A DNA stretch of 64,000 bases from Podospora comata (Eukaryota > Ascomycota > Sordariomycetes > Sordariales > Podosporaceae). The position numbers were made by a program, and so were the translations under genes. The notes beneath the pieces were generated by a model. The model was given only the letters and a program-made list of their open reading frames with translations. It searched no databases and was not told where the DNA came from. The stretch lies in contig CP071495.1 of NCBI GenBank assembly GCA_017354895.1, forward strand, positions 1,719,001 to 1,783,000. Direction: 5' to 3'. Shown here one piece after another: positions 44,712 to 55,159 of this stretch. Numbering within the stretch: the stretch's first letter is position 1; each line of letters begins with the position of its first letter.

Positions 44712-45716
44712 ATGTCCAAAAGAAAAGCGCCCGCCGCCACCAGCCCTCCCACAATCCAGGACACCTCCGCCCGCGCCCCCAAGCGCCAAAAACCATCCTC
44801 CTCCTCCTCAGCACCGACCCCCTCCACCTCGGCCCCAGAATTCTCCCCCATAACCCTCTGCACAAAATGGACAACCCCCACCCTCCCCTCCCACCTCCCC
44901 CCCTTGCCCCCCATCCTCTCCCCCACCCTCGAAACCGCAGCGCTCACCCACTCCGGGCAAAAAAAATCCCCCTCCGACCTCTCCTACGAGCGCCTAGAAT
45001 GGATAGGCGACGTCTACCTCGAGCTCATCGCCTCGGAGCTCATCTTCGCCACCTTCCCCTCCATCCCCGAAGGCGAAATGTCCCGCCGTCGCGAGCTCCT
45101 CATCCGCAACTCAACCCTCTCCGCCTTTTCGGTCCGGTACGGCCTTGACAAGAGAGCAAACTTCCCCAGCGAGTTCAATCTGACAGGCAGACCGAACGGC
45201 AGCACGGCCCACGCCAAAAAGAAGGAGAAGGCCCTGGCGGATATTTTTGAGGCGTATGTCGGGGGGGTGATAAGGTCTGATCTTGTCAATGGGTACAAAA
45301 ATGCTGTGGTTTGGTTGAAGGCGTTGTGGGGACCGTTGTTGATGGCGGAGATCAAGGTTGAGGAGGGCGGGGGACGGATGATCGACAAGGAGCAGAATCC
45401 GAAGGTGAGGCTGGAGCAGCTGATCGGGGCCAGTTGTGTCAGGATCGAGTACAGGGATTTGCCTGGGACGGGGGAGAGGTTTGTGGATAAGCAGCCGCAG
45501 TTTGGGATTGGCGTGTATTTCACGGGGTGGGGGGAGGAGAATCTTTTGCTGGGGGAGGCGTGGGATTTTGGCAAGAAGAGTGCCGGGCATAGGGCGGCGG
45601 AGAAGGCTTGTGGGCATCCGATGGTGGTGGGGAGGTTGGTGGAGAGGAAGAGGGCTTATATGGCCAAGAGGGCCATTGAGAGGACGACGGAGGAGGAGGG
45701 GAAGGAGGAGGAGTGA
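44712..45716 (+). CDS. RNase III, Rnt1-like
   Basis: Double-stranded-RNA endonuclease, probably nuclear, acting in pre-rRNA, snRNA and snoRNA processing as yeast Rnt1 does. Intronless, 334 aa. The N-terminus carries basic nuclear-localisation-like clusters (MSKRKAP, APKRQKP) and a Ser/Pro linker. The RNase III signature is YERLEWIGDVYLELIAS with Glu, Glu and Asp in place. The second acidic pair is in ADIFEAYVGG. All metal-binding positions are thus present, and the enzyme should be active. A C-terminal region (about residues 220-320) fits a double-stranded-RNA-binding fold ending in GHRAAEKAC. A mitoribosomal RNase III-like protein (mL44/mL57) is less likely because the catalytic residues are kept. 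Confidence 0.92.
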   Translation: MSKRKAPAATSPPTIQDTSARAPKRQKPSSSSSAPTPSTSAPEFSPITLCTKWTTPTLPSHLPPLPPILSPTLETAALTHSGQKKSPSDLSYERLEWIGDVYLELIASELIFATFPSIPEGEMSRRRELLIRNSTLSAFSVRYGLDKRANFPSEFNLTGRPNGSTAHAKKKEKALADIFEAYVGGVIRSDLVNGYKNAVVWLKALWGPLLMAEIKVEEGGGRMIDKEQNPKVRLEQLIGASCVRIEYRDLPGTGERFVDKQPQFGIGVYFTGWGEENLLLGEAWDFGKKSAGHRAAEKACGHPMVVGRLVERKRAYMAKRAIERTTEEEGKEEE

Positions 45717-46532
45717 TTGTGGAAAGAGGTGTGTTGTGTGTAAAGGGTTCATGCATGGTCATACACGTGAAGTGTGCCTACTGGTGATGACACGATGTGG
45801 ATGGATGAAGTAATTTGACACCGCCAGAGAACCAATTCGTTTCCAAAATTCATTATTTGTCATAAACGCATAACAATAACCACCCGCCGGTATCAAGTTA
45901 TCTAAGTGTATCTAAACATATGTGCAAAGGGAATGTGTTTGTTGGCAAAAGAATGTGAGAGCATCTTTTCGGCTCCTGTGGTGTGTGGTGGTGTGCGCGT
46001 CTGTTGCTGTGAGAGCGTGCCATTTTCAGGCAGCCTTTCTGTTGCTGCATTGCAGGTGTACTTCCGGGTTTTTGTGGAGGTTGGAACTGAGGCGGGGCGT
46101 GTTGTTGTTTTCATCAGATTTGATGGGTGAATGTTTTGAAGCCGTACATAAGATGGCCACGATGGCTTGACTGAAGTGTGCCTGCCTGCTCAGGAGATCC
46201 CTACTTTCTCGTCTGGGAGAAGGATTGGGGGATCACTGGCTTTGGAGGGTCGTCCGTCGTGGCTTTTGGTGTCGTATGATCGGGTTTGGTATAGGGGGCT
46301 TGGGCTGGGCCCCTGTCTCGATGGATGTCCGCTTGATGATAATGCCCTTGACGCTTGTGTTGAGGGCTCGTTTGGCGCTGCTGTCGGCCGGCAGCTGTAG
46401 GTAGCAAGCTGCCATGGGCTGATCTACCTCGTCCATCCAAAAGGCAGGGCCCAGAAGGAGTTACGTCTCATCCCTCGCAATACCGGTCCTGTGTTCCCAG
46501 CAGCAAGAGACCGTCTCTTGAAACCCCCCTCC
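45717..46532. other. Convergent 3' region, RNase III and Atg37-like gene
   Basis: About 815 bp, no gene or repeat of note. Confidence 0.5.
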
Positions 46533-47557
46533 TCATCTCGAAGGCAGTATCTTCCGAGCATACTCCCTCCCCAACCTGAACAACCCCCTCACGTGATCCT
46601 CAAACCTCCTGTCCTTCCTCTTCCTCATCCAAACAAGCAGCAGAACAAGCAGAAGCAGATCAACAGTAAAATGCTTCACCGCCCCCCAAAACCCCCAGCT
46701 CACCCACGCCCCCAACCCCCTATCCTTCTTCGTCCTCCACTCCCTTCCCGTAGCAATCTGCTCCCTCAACGCGGCGATTTCAGCCGACAACCTCACAATC
46801 GCCCGCTCCATCCTCTTGGACCGTTTATCGCTCCTCCCCCTAAACCCCCCCTCATTCTCCTCCCCATCCTCCCCGGCCAGCTCCACCATCCTGGCCTCGC
46901 TCTCATCCGGCTCGCTCATAGGACTTATAACCCTCATCGGCTGTTCCTCCACCCTCCCTCCACCGAACCGTCTGATGACCTGCGTAAAGCCCGCCAGCCC
47001 CCCTCGCCCCTTCCCCTGCTGCTGCCCCCCGTTCCCCCCCTCCCCCATTGAACTCCCCCCCTCCTCAGAACTAGGCTCATTACTCCTGACCTGATTCCAC
47101 ACAAACTCCAGCTCACTCACCAGCTCAAGCGCATTGGGCGTATTCGCATACCTATGCATCGTCTCGATCAACGCCTCGACGTAGCGGCGTTTTGCCTCCG
47201 TCCGCGACAATCCCGTCTGTGACTTCCAAGCATCCCACTTGTCTTGCTCCCGCGAGAGTTCTTCTGGGTTGGGGAAGGAGGACGAGGTTGGTCGCTCCAT
47301 CACGCCGTCGACGTCGCCTTCCATTGCTTGTTTGTAGAGGCCGTAGAGGCGCATCCGGTCGGTCGGTGGGGGGCGGGAGGCGCCGGTTTTGGGGATTTTT
47401 TTGACAGTGGCGAGGGCGTGGACGAAGACGCGGTCTGTGGCAGAGGTTGTAAGTGGGTGCGTGTATTTGGGGCGGGAGGTGGGAGGTTGTTGATGTGGTG
47501 GTGATGGCAGAGAGGGGGGAGGGGGAGGGAGGAGGACGTACCGACTGAGTCTGACAT
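46533..47557 (-). CDS. ATG37: Atg37/ACBD5-like acyl-CoA-binding membrane protein
   Basis: Peroxisomal membrane protein that binds long-chain acyl-CoA and takes part in pexophagy. Two exons in reading order: 47557-47542 and 47434-46533, giving 305 aa. The acyl-CoA-binding domain fills about residues 5-110: VDRVFVHALATVKKIPKTG, RMRLYGLYKQAMEGDVDG and KWDAWKSQTGLSRTEAKRRY. A low-complexity Gly/Glu linker follows, then a coiled coil (RMERAIVRLSAEIAALREQI). A C-terminal membrane segment (HFTVDLLLLVLLLVWM) lies before a basic tail. This order of ACBP, coiled coil and tail membrane segment is that of Atg37 and ACBD5. The first exon is only 16 nt. Confidence 0.92.
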
Positions 47558-49543
47558 GTTGAACTATGATACTTGCCCCGCCTACCTGGCGAGGTGAGGA
47601 GGACGAGGACGAGGACGAGGAGGGGGATAAGGAGAAGGAAGTAGGAGGAGGAGGGGGATGAGGATAAGGATAGGCAGAGGAAGGTTGAGGGTTGTGAAAG
47701 GGTGATGGATAATCTCAAATGATCGAATGCGTTGGCAATGGGGACGTTTATCGGAGTTGGGTTGAGGATCCAAAGGGTCGGCGCATGTGTGGCTGGCTGA
47801 ATTGATGGTATGGTATGGCGGCGTGGCTGGGGGTTGTTGTTATGGTGTCGTCAACACGCACAGCAACAAGAAAGAAGTAAAGACCAGCAACAGACATTGG
47901 GCCCTAGTATTATTATTCCATCTGTCTTCTGCGCCAAGTTATGGAACCAAAAAGTGTATTAAATGAGCTGTTCTCGTTTTGGTGATGCCATGTTCGTGTT
48001 TCCCCACATTGTGTTAAATGGGCATATTTGCTGGAGACGAGACACATCCCATCCATCAACAGCGGCAAACTAAACAGGTGGGTGAGTGGTTTTGCCTCGG
48101 CACGCCGGGAACGGGTTGCGCGAGCGCAAAAACGTTCCGTGAACCAAAGGGGATCCACTTCCCCACAGAGAAAACCCCTGGAAAACAAACCCGGGGAAGA
48201 TCTTTCAGTGGGCTCAGGCATGTGATTGATATCCGTGCCTTACTTTGCCCAACCACAATCATACCCATTCATTTCCTTTGTTTTTATGCTTTGTGCTTCT
48301 GGAAAACGAAATGGAACCCTTGACAAAATAGTCCAACCGTGTCCCTACTTTGGGCCAGTCGATCGGTTTAGTGGTGTTGTTCGCATAACCGGTGGTGGTG
48401 TTTGGGGTTAGATGGCCCGCGAATGGTGACCCGTGCCAATGATGCGAATTCCGAAGGTGTGTCCTGTAAGTCAGAGATGGGCCAGGGGTCTATCGGTGAA
48501 TCAACCTAACCCATCGCTTACCCCGGATTAAGCTGTCCATGATGTTTGACATGGCTACATGCCTTGGTATATATCTGCATGTAATCTCCGATGACAACAC
48601 ACATGGCATTCAGCGTCTATGTAGGACTTGACCGGCAGCATGTGAAGTGCCCAACGCGAGTCTGAAAAAGACTCCGCGTTTTGATTGCTGTCTGAGAGCT
48701 TTACAATCATGTCTTCATCACTTAGCCTCCACGCAGTGAGAACCTTACATGTGCATCCCATGAGTTACAATCTATCTATTTCACACCCAACACACAACAG
48801 CTAATCCCACACTCCCAACTCCTTTGCTCCTCCCCTTCCCCAAAGTTGAGAACGAAATCAAACTAAGCTAACACACAAGAAAGAAAGACTGAACGCACGT
48901 ATATAACCCCTCCTCCCCATCCTCCTCCACCTTCAAGTCCAGAAAAAGTCTCCTACCAACTCGTCCAGTCCTCTTCCAACAAACCCAACACAGATCTGAT
49001 GCGCACCACCCTAAACCGTACACCATGTTCCCCCGCTCTGGAGAAAGCAAGGCAACCTTGAAAGCAAGCTTTTTATTGCCTTGACCCTTCCAGCCGCAAA
49101 ATCTCTTCCCTCACAGACCATGCTTTTCTCTTCCCTCTTGCCTCGTCCAACTTTCTGATATCAAATGCTGAAAATGCTCCCCAAATCATACTCAGTATGC
49201 GTACTATAACTGACAAGTAAAACTCCGCCATGGTCCTCGATAGCATCCGTAAGCGGCGCTCAAAACAGCTCTCCCCCACCTCACATCAGTCTCTCCCTCT
49301 CTCTCACACCCCCTCCAGTCCCACTCAGCAACCCCCTCAGATAACTCTCCCAACCTCCTTCTCTCCCCCAGCCTGATTCTCCTCACATCACTACCCGACA
49401 ATCCGCTCTCCCTCCTTGCCCTCCCTCGCAGCAACAGCCTTCAAAGAGCAAACAGTAGGCATGAATATGCGCGTGGTGTCAGACGTGGCAATGGTTAAAA
49501 TCAATAAATACCTCCCGCCCAGCGAAGTGTTTTCACCCTGCTC
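47558..49543. other. 2 kb gene-poor spacer
   Basis: Between the Atg37-like start and the 3' end of the chromodomain-linked ORF. It contains only short ORFs without resemblance to known families. C/T-rich stretches lie near 48800-48850 and 49280-49400. Confidence 0.5.
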
Positions 49544-50752
49544 CTAAGAAGGCCTCGCCTTGTTGGTTCCGGCACGCTTCCCGGTCTTCGTGGTGGTCTT
49601 GGGAGCAGGGGCGCTGCCGCTGGTCGATGTTGAAGACGGAGGCTTCAGTGTCTTGCGCCGTTTGGCGTCGCTGGGCCGAAGAGGAGGGATCGTGGTGCTT
49701 TCTTCGCCAGCTTGGTTTGTAACTGTGCCGCCGACCTTTCGGTGTGGGGGAACTGCTGTATTGAAGAGCCTGGGGACGGAACCCGCGGTGGGAGTTGCCG
49801 TTGGGGGTCTCGTGCCGGGGGTGTTGTGCTGCGAGATGGGCGTCCTGGGCTGTGATGTGGGAGTCGTCATTGCGGGCCTTGCGCCCGGGACTTTTGGCAC
49901 CGGAATAGGCGTTGCTGATGTTTTTGGGGGCTTCGAGGTTGAAGATCTGGACGGCAATGCAGACGCTTTGCCCTGTGCTTTAGGCCGTGAATCCGCTGCT
50001 GTCTTGGTCAAAACTGGCAACGCCTTGATCATCGTTGAAGTTGAAGGCTTGCTAGCCGAGGAGACCGTCTCTTCCCCCCTGATTGCCATGCTAGGCGTCT
50101 CAGACGTCCGCCGCTTCTTCGGTCTGTGGGACTCGGGCGCTGGAATGGTACTCGGTGTATCGTCCTCCCCGCTTACGACGATCGAATCCCCTGAAGCCGA
50201 ATCTGGTATTCGAGGCCGCTTACTACGACCGGCAACCGAACCCACCGTCATCGCCTTCGATTTAGCAGCAGGCTCCTCAGAAGGGACTGTCTTTTTCAAT
50301 GCCCGAGACGCTGGCGGTGGTGAGGAGATGCGCATTCTAGAAAATGCCGCGCTGGAAGGTGTATTTTCAGCATTGTAATCTGGAAGCTGGACCTCGCCCA
50401 TAGCAGCCGTCGGCTGTGGGGTTCCCGAGTTTTTCAGTATTGACTTCAACGGGGTGCTGAGTCTGTTGATCAATCTCATCGGTATCGGCATACCCAACGG
50501 GGTTAAGGCAGGTGTCGTTGAAGGCTCAGTGAGTGTCGTCAAAGTCACAGCTGGTGGCTCCTGCAACATCGGAGGGGGCACGCTGCTTTGATGGTAGGAA
50601 GAGCTGGCGGCAGTCCGCGAGACTGTAATGGGTGACTGTCCATACGTAGATGGCTGCGGTTGAGCACCCCCATCACCTTTGGCTGCACTTCCCCCGACGC
50701 CTCCACCGGCCTCAGTCCACGCCGGCCAACGTGGGGTTGGCGGTCCCAAGTC
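49544..50752 (-). CDS. Ser/Pro/Thr-rich ORF in frame after the chromodomain stop; unknown
   Basis: Starts with the codon right after the TAG of the chromodomain ORF and stays open for 402 codons in the same frame, with no ATG near its beginning. The product is a disordered Ser/Thr/Pro/Lys-rich sequence with basic patches (GRSKRPRIPDSASGDS, RPKKRRTSETPS, AKRRKTLKPP) that look like nuclear localisation or DNA-contact segments. It ends KRAGTNKARPS. Composition matches the disordered part of the chromodomain protein itself, which suggests it is that protein's C-terminal tail, joined by splicing or readthrough. If so, the full protein is about 1,870 aa. Confidence 0.55.
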   Translation of the reverse strand, partial: DLGPPTPRWPAWTEAGGGVGGSAAKGDGGAQPQPSTYGQSPITVSRTAASSSYHQSSVPPPMLQEPPAVTLTTLTEPSTTPALTPLGMPIPMRLINRLSTPLKSILKNSGTPQPTAAMGEVQLPDYNAENTPSSAAFSRMRISSPPPASRALKKTVPSEEPAAKSKAMTVGSVAGRSKRPRIPDSASGDSIVVSGEDDTPSTIPAPESHRPKKRRTSETPSMAIRGEETVSSASKPSTSTMIKALPVLTKTAADSRPKAQGKASALPSRSSTSKPPKTSATPIPVPKVPGARPAMTTPTSQPRTPISQHNTPGTRPPTATPTAGSVPRLFNTAVPPHRKVGGTVTNQAGEESTTIPPLRPSDAKRRKTLKPPSSTSTSGSAPAPKTTTKTGKRAGTNKARPS

Positions 50753-53700
50753 CTAAGCGGAGCCGACTGTTGATCCCTTATGTTGACCGATGCTGAGTGC
50801 ACCAAAGATGTTTCGCCATGAATCGACCGTTATGTGTGAAAAGCCACGCCCCTCCTCCTCCTGGTCCTTGTACCACTCCGTGGTAGGTCGAAACCGATAC
50901 TTCATGTACTGTGAGTGTCGCCCATACCTGTTGCGCCAGAGGCGGGCTTCTTCAAAGAGCCTGTTGATACACTTGGATGGAGGCCTGTCGTCCGACAAGG
51001 GCCGCCCTGTAGCGCGAGGTGGGTGGAAAATGATGCGGGCGTCTTCCTCATCCGATGTCTCAGAATCCCGGATACCCATCTCCACATCGTCCTCGTCAGT
51101 AACTGGATCTGTGGCGAGCTTCACCCTTTTGAATCCTTTATTGGGTCTCAACATGCTGGTACGCGGCGCGGGAATAAGTTTCTTAAACTGGAACTCGGTG
51201 CCCAAGGCCTGGAGAAATAGAGCCACCACATCAATGTCGTGCGGAGATTGGCATTCTTCCGGGATCATGTAACCCCCAAGCCACACATCGGTCAACCTGG
51301 TGCCGGGATTCCTTTCCCCTGTATGCTCCCGTACATGCTTGATCAGTTGCCGCTGCATGAACGTAAGCTCGCCCTCGGTGGGCTGACGGTCTCCAAACCT
51401 CCTTGGGGCCGCAGGATCCCAGATGATAAGCTCGGCGTCTGTCCACGGTCTCTTAAACGCATCACGTGGCCGATAAAAGACGAGCCAGGGGTGTCGTTTT
51501 GGCGTGCGGTCGTCAGGCTTGTTGTCGGGGTCCCACTCGTCGGGGATAGTATAGAAGAAACCGACATAGGTATTGAACCGCGTGGTCCCATGCCTTCCTC
51601 CCCATGGAAACCCCCATTTGAACCAGCTCGAGATGGTGTTCCAGTGCAGTGTGAAATCTTCGTAATGATCGCCCATGTCGCTATCGGACCACGAAACTGG
51701 AAACCCAAACAAGATCCAGAGACTGGAATTCCATTCGCTTGGCCCCACATCTTTCAGCATCTCAGCAAGTGAGTGCTGTGATATGCGACTAAAGCACTCG
51801 CTGGAGACCTCGTGCATTGCGAAGGCCTGATACACAGAAGCAGGGGCTGCAGCAGAGGTGGCGGCTGGTGCTATACCTGCGCTCTCAGCAACAGCGTGGG
51901 CTTGTCCGGATTGCTCGGCCTGCGTGTTGCAAACACGGTAGTGCTCTAAGGTACCCTTCAACACGTAGTCTGAGTCATTGATGGTGCGGCTGGTGTACGT
52001 TGGAACGGCGATTTCTCGCTCGCCTCTTTCAGACCGACGCGCTGTCATGGAGTCGTCTGTACCAAGAACGTAGAAGTGGCGGAACTGATCCAATCGCAGT
52101 GTTGACCAGTACCCAAACCAGTTGACGAGGCTTTGCTCGTCATTGGGGTCGATCTTGTCAATAGCATAGACCAGCGTGGCGCTCTCCTCGTTGTCACCAA
52201 CAGGCGGGAGTTTTCGACGTCTCAGGTCGTCCAGCTCATAGGCCTTTGTAGCGGCAGTAAACCGGCTCTCGCAATCTTCCTTGCTTAAACCTTTCAAGTT
52301 TTCGAGAATGACAAGATTGGCCGTGCTCTCCATCGCTGCTGGAGAGGCTAGCAGCTTGGCTCGATCATGCTCCTTCTCCTCAGCCAAGTCCCTGAGGTAG
52401 GCTGCAAAGTCCCATGCGGTAACAAGACGACATGTTGTGGATTTGGCAAAGTACATCAGAAACCAGTCGATGATTTCGAGGGCTCGAGTTGGTTCCGCTA
52501 CCAGAAAGCTTGGGGTCAATAATATGGCCGCCCCTAGGGGAAACAAGCGCGTGAGCTGGAGTTGGCCGGAAGGCACCACAGAACTTTCTTCCAACAGCGA
52601 AGTTGTTGATGGATACATCGGGAGCTTGCTCATCGGCTCTGTAAAGCACCAAAACTGATCATCTCGGCCAAGTAAGAGATGTCGCAGATTCGGGAGCCTG
52701 TGCAAAGTCCACGCCATCAACTCATGGACGATGACCACACCCGCTGTCTCTTCTGAGCTGAGCTTGCTCTGGAAGGCATACCAGCTCCCAGGATGGTCGC
52801 TTGTGAAGATACAGCAGTTGGGCTCACATGCACGGAGCCAGTGAAATAGCAAGAGACGAACTTCCATCTTTGAGTCAGGAAATGCCAGGAAGAAGTTATG
52901 TGTCGATGCGGGCTTCAAGCTGGTTGGTAGCAGCCTCTGGTAGTCAAAACCGAAGAACTTTTCCATGATCAGTTGCCGATTTGATGACTCCTTGCCAGCG
53001 CCAGGCGGCTTGGGTGGCACATCCCGGGGTGGCGGCAGCAGGGCCAGGAGGGGCTCGTGTGGTGTAAATATGTAGTACAAGAGCTCAAATTCAGATGGAC
53101 CTGACGCTGGAAGTCCCCTGAGCTGAACGGCATTCCATTCTTCACACCTTGACGGGTATATGAGAATGCTGTAGTCTGGCTGAGCACAAAGCAGTCCCAT
53201 AATGCCGGCTCGTAAAGAACTCGCCACATTTTGTAGCCTTTGTTGGTCGGTATTAGAACTTAAGCCGCCAAAGGCCAAGCCCGTTTTAACCATTGAGTGC
53301 AGTGCGGTAGCTACCGACGTAGCAAGGCAACTGTGGTCAAACTCTAAGCTCTCCGTGGCTAGAAACCTTGCATACAGCTCATCACGAGTCCCATCAGGTA
53401 ACCCGTTGAAAGTTGTTTGAATACATTTGGACCCAGGCTGGGGCTTGCCAAACCTAACCCGCTTTTCTGAACAGGTACTGCGTTGGGGTATGATGGTAAC
53501 TATTGGCTCAGGAGCAGACAATGTGGGAGGTGGGGTAGGAGGCCGAGCAGCGAGAGATGCTGCAGGCCGTGGAGTGGCCTCAACTTGATCATTTTGCACA
53601 AGAGTACTATCGTCCAAGTCCATGGGATCCGGCTCACGGAATTCGATGACGCTTTTCACGTCGTCATCCCATCTCACCGACTTCCGTTTTTTCAAAGGGG

Positions 53701-55159
53701 GCCTTGAGATTGGTGCCGTGTGTGCTTGTGGTGATGACGGCAGGCATGCTGAAGGCGGTGGCAGGCCCGCTGAGGCTGGTGCTGGGTCAGTTGTTCTTGG
53801 TGAGATTCCTGCCGACGTCGCTATGAGGCCTGCTGAGGTTGCCGGCACTAGGCCTGTCGAGATCGGTGCAAGGTCGGTCCGACTGGAGGAAATGGGTGCT
53901 GTTATGTCTTGTGGGTCTGACTCCAGCTCCATCGAATAGTCGCCAACAAAAAGGCTGTCGTCTTCCGGTAGATCCGTCGGCTGTGCAGTTTCCTTGGACA
54001 TCTTTCTCGCTCCAGCAGGCCCCTCGGTCAGGGGGAAGAGGGCCACCTTTGAAGGGTCAGGGGCAATGTCTTCCCTGGCACGGCTACGAAGTTCGGCCAA
54101 TCTCCCAAGATGCATGTTGCTGAAGGGCTTGGGGTCCTTTGCGGGATTGGACATAACCTCCTCAATGACAGGCCGTGGTTTCCTTACTTTACCGCCAGTA
54201 AAGATGTTCCCCGTCTTGCTTTGGACGGTCTTTTGGGTCGACTTGCGGGCCGTTGTCTTTTGGCCCGACGGCGCTCTTATGCTAGATGCGGCACCCTTGG
54301 AACCGAGGTTTGATTCCTTGGTCTTTGATTTTGACGGGCCGCTCATGTCGTCTTTACTTGCTTTTCTTGCAGTTCCCTCATATCCAGTGGTCGACGGAGC
54401 TGTAGCCTGCCGTTTCTTTGTGGAAGATGATGCCAGTGGGTCGGAGGTCGCTGCAGGTTTGGCTAGTTTGCCTGGGAGGCTTACTGGCCTATCCTTGTTT
54501 GGTTTTGACAAGGTCGAGGACTTCAGAGGCTTGGGCTTTGTTGGCGATTTGGGAGCAGTGGTCTTAACAGGCCTTGCAACGCCCTTCTTATAAATCGAGG
54601 CCGAAGATGGTTTTCGTGCCTTGGGTGGCTTGGGCCGAGGGGCCGACACTTCCACAACATTGCCATCCTCACTCGCCTCATCACTACTCGAATCATCTTC
54701 TGGAATAGCACTTGACTTGGACGATGATGCTGGCAAAGGCTCGGTCAAGGGAAGACCCAGCCGGGCGCGCTTCGCATTACGAAGATTGTGCCTTTCTCTT
54801 TTCTCCCGCTCCTTTTGTTGTTGAACTGCAAAGTACCTGTCGACATCAAAAGGCTTCTCTTCACCAGCTTCTTGCTTGGCCTTGGTCTCAGCCCACTGGG
54901 CAATCATATCATCACCAAAAATCTCTGCGGGCTCCCAAGTGCTGTCCCAGAATGGATCAAACCGGGTAGCATCCCACTGAACGAGATAGTACATGATTCC
55001 GTTTTGGTTTGGGCGTTCAGCCAGAATCGATTCGACGACATACTCCTCGTCATCGGGGGGAGGGATTGTGGATGTCAATGAGATGGCATCATCGTCGCTC
55101 TCAGCCGGGCCGTCGTCCAGCCTCGATGGCCAACTCTCCACGAGGATATTCTTGAACAT
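50753..55159 (-). CDS. Large chromodomain protein (heterochromatin-type)
   Basis: Nuclear protein expected to read methylated histone H3. It is an intronless 1,468-aa ORF from the ATG at 55159 (CCCACCATG context). The frame is open for three codons upstream but without ATG. The chromodomain lies at about residues 38-92: EEYVVESILAERPNQNGIMY, YLVQWDATRFDPFW and STWEPAEIFG, with cage aromatics at about Tyr40, Trp62 and Trp75. A long disordered basic region (about 100-520) follows. Next comes a large structured region (about 590-1,420) with blocks such as CCIFTSDHPGSWYAFQSKL and DAELIIWDPAAPRRFG. Overall it resembles Chp1/CDP-type fungal chromodomain proteins, but I cannot assign an exact orthologue. 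It ends in TAG within GCTTAG, and the frame continues (49544-50752). Confidence 0.85.
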   Translation of the reverse strand: MFKNILVESWPSRLDDGPAESDDDAISLTSTIPPPDDEEYVVESILAERPNQNGIMYYLVQWDATRFDPFWDSTWEPAEIFGDDMIAQWAETKAKQEAGEEKPFDVDRYFAVQQQKEREKRERHNLRNAKRARLGLPLTEPLPASSSKSSAIPEDDSSSDEASEDGNVVEVSAPRPKPPKARKPSSASIYKKGVARPVKTTAPKSPTKPKPLKSSTLSKPNKDRPVSLPGKLAKPAATSDPLASSSTKKRQATAPSTTGYEGTARKASKDDMSGPSKSKTKESNLGSKGAASSIRAPSGQKTTARKSTQKTVQSKTGNIFTGGKVRKPRPVIEEVMSNPAKDPKPFSNMHLGRLAELRSRAREDIAPDPSKVALFPLTEGPAGARKMSKETAQPTDLPEDDSLFVGDYSMELESDPQDITAPISSSRTDLAPISTGLVPATSAGLIATSAGISPRTTDPAPASAGLPPPSACLPSSPQAHTAPISRPPLKKRKSVRWDDDVKSVIEFREPDPMDLDDSTLVQNDQVEATPRPAASLAARPPTPPPTLSAPEPIVTIIPQRSTCSEKRVRFGKPQPGSKCIQTTFNGLPDGTRDELYARFLATESLEFDHSCLATSVATALHSMVKTGLAFGGLSSNTDQQRLQNVASSLRAGIMGLLCAQPDYSILIYPSRCEEWNAVQLRGLPASGPSEFELLYYIFTPHEPLLALLPPPRDVPPKPPGAGKESSNRQLIMEKFFGFDYQRLLPTSLKPASTHNFFLAFPDSKMEVRLLLFHWLRACEPNCCIFTSDHPGSWYAFQSKLSSEETAGVVIVHELMAWTLHRLPNLRHLLLGRDDQFWCFTEPMSKLPMYPSTTSLLEESSVVPSGQLQLTRLFPLGAAILLTPSFLVAEPTRALEIIDWFLMYFAKSTTCRLVTAWDFAAYLRDLAEEKEHDRAKLLASPAAMESTANLVILENLKGLSKEDCESRFTAATKAYELDDLRRRKLPPVGDNEESATLVYAIDKIDPNDEQSLVNWFGYWSTLRLDQFRHFYVLGTDDSMTARRSERGEREIAVPTYTSRTINDSDYVLKGTLEHYRVCNTQAEQSGQAHAVAESAGIAPAATSAAAPASVYQAFAMHEVSSECFSRISQHSLAEMLKDVGPSEWNSSLWILFGFPVSWSDSDMGDHYEDFTLHWNTISSWFKWGFPWGGRHGTTRFNTYVGFFYTIPDEWDPDNKPDDRTPKRHPWLVFYRPRDAFKRPWTDAELIIWDPAAPRRFGDRQPTEGELTFMQRQLIKHVREHTGERNPGTRLTDVWLGGYMIPEECQSPHDIDVVALFLQALGTEFQFKKLIPAPRTSMLRPNKGFKRVKLATDPVTDEDDVEMGIRDSETSDEEDARIIFHPPRATGRPLSDDRPPSKCINRLFEEARLWRNRYGRHSQYMKYRFRPTTEWYKDQEEEGRGFSHITVDSWRNIFGALSIGQHKGSTVGSA

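Noticed and set aside
49560-50378. 272-codon plus-strand frame opposite the Ser/Pro-rich tail
   Set aside because: Shadow of a GC-rich low-complexity frame; the minus-strand reading is in frame with the chromodomain gene and has the more protein-like composition.
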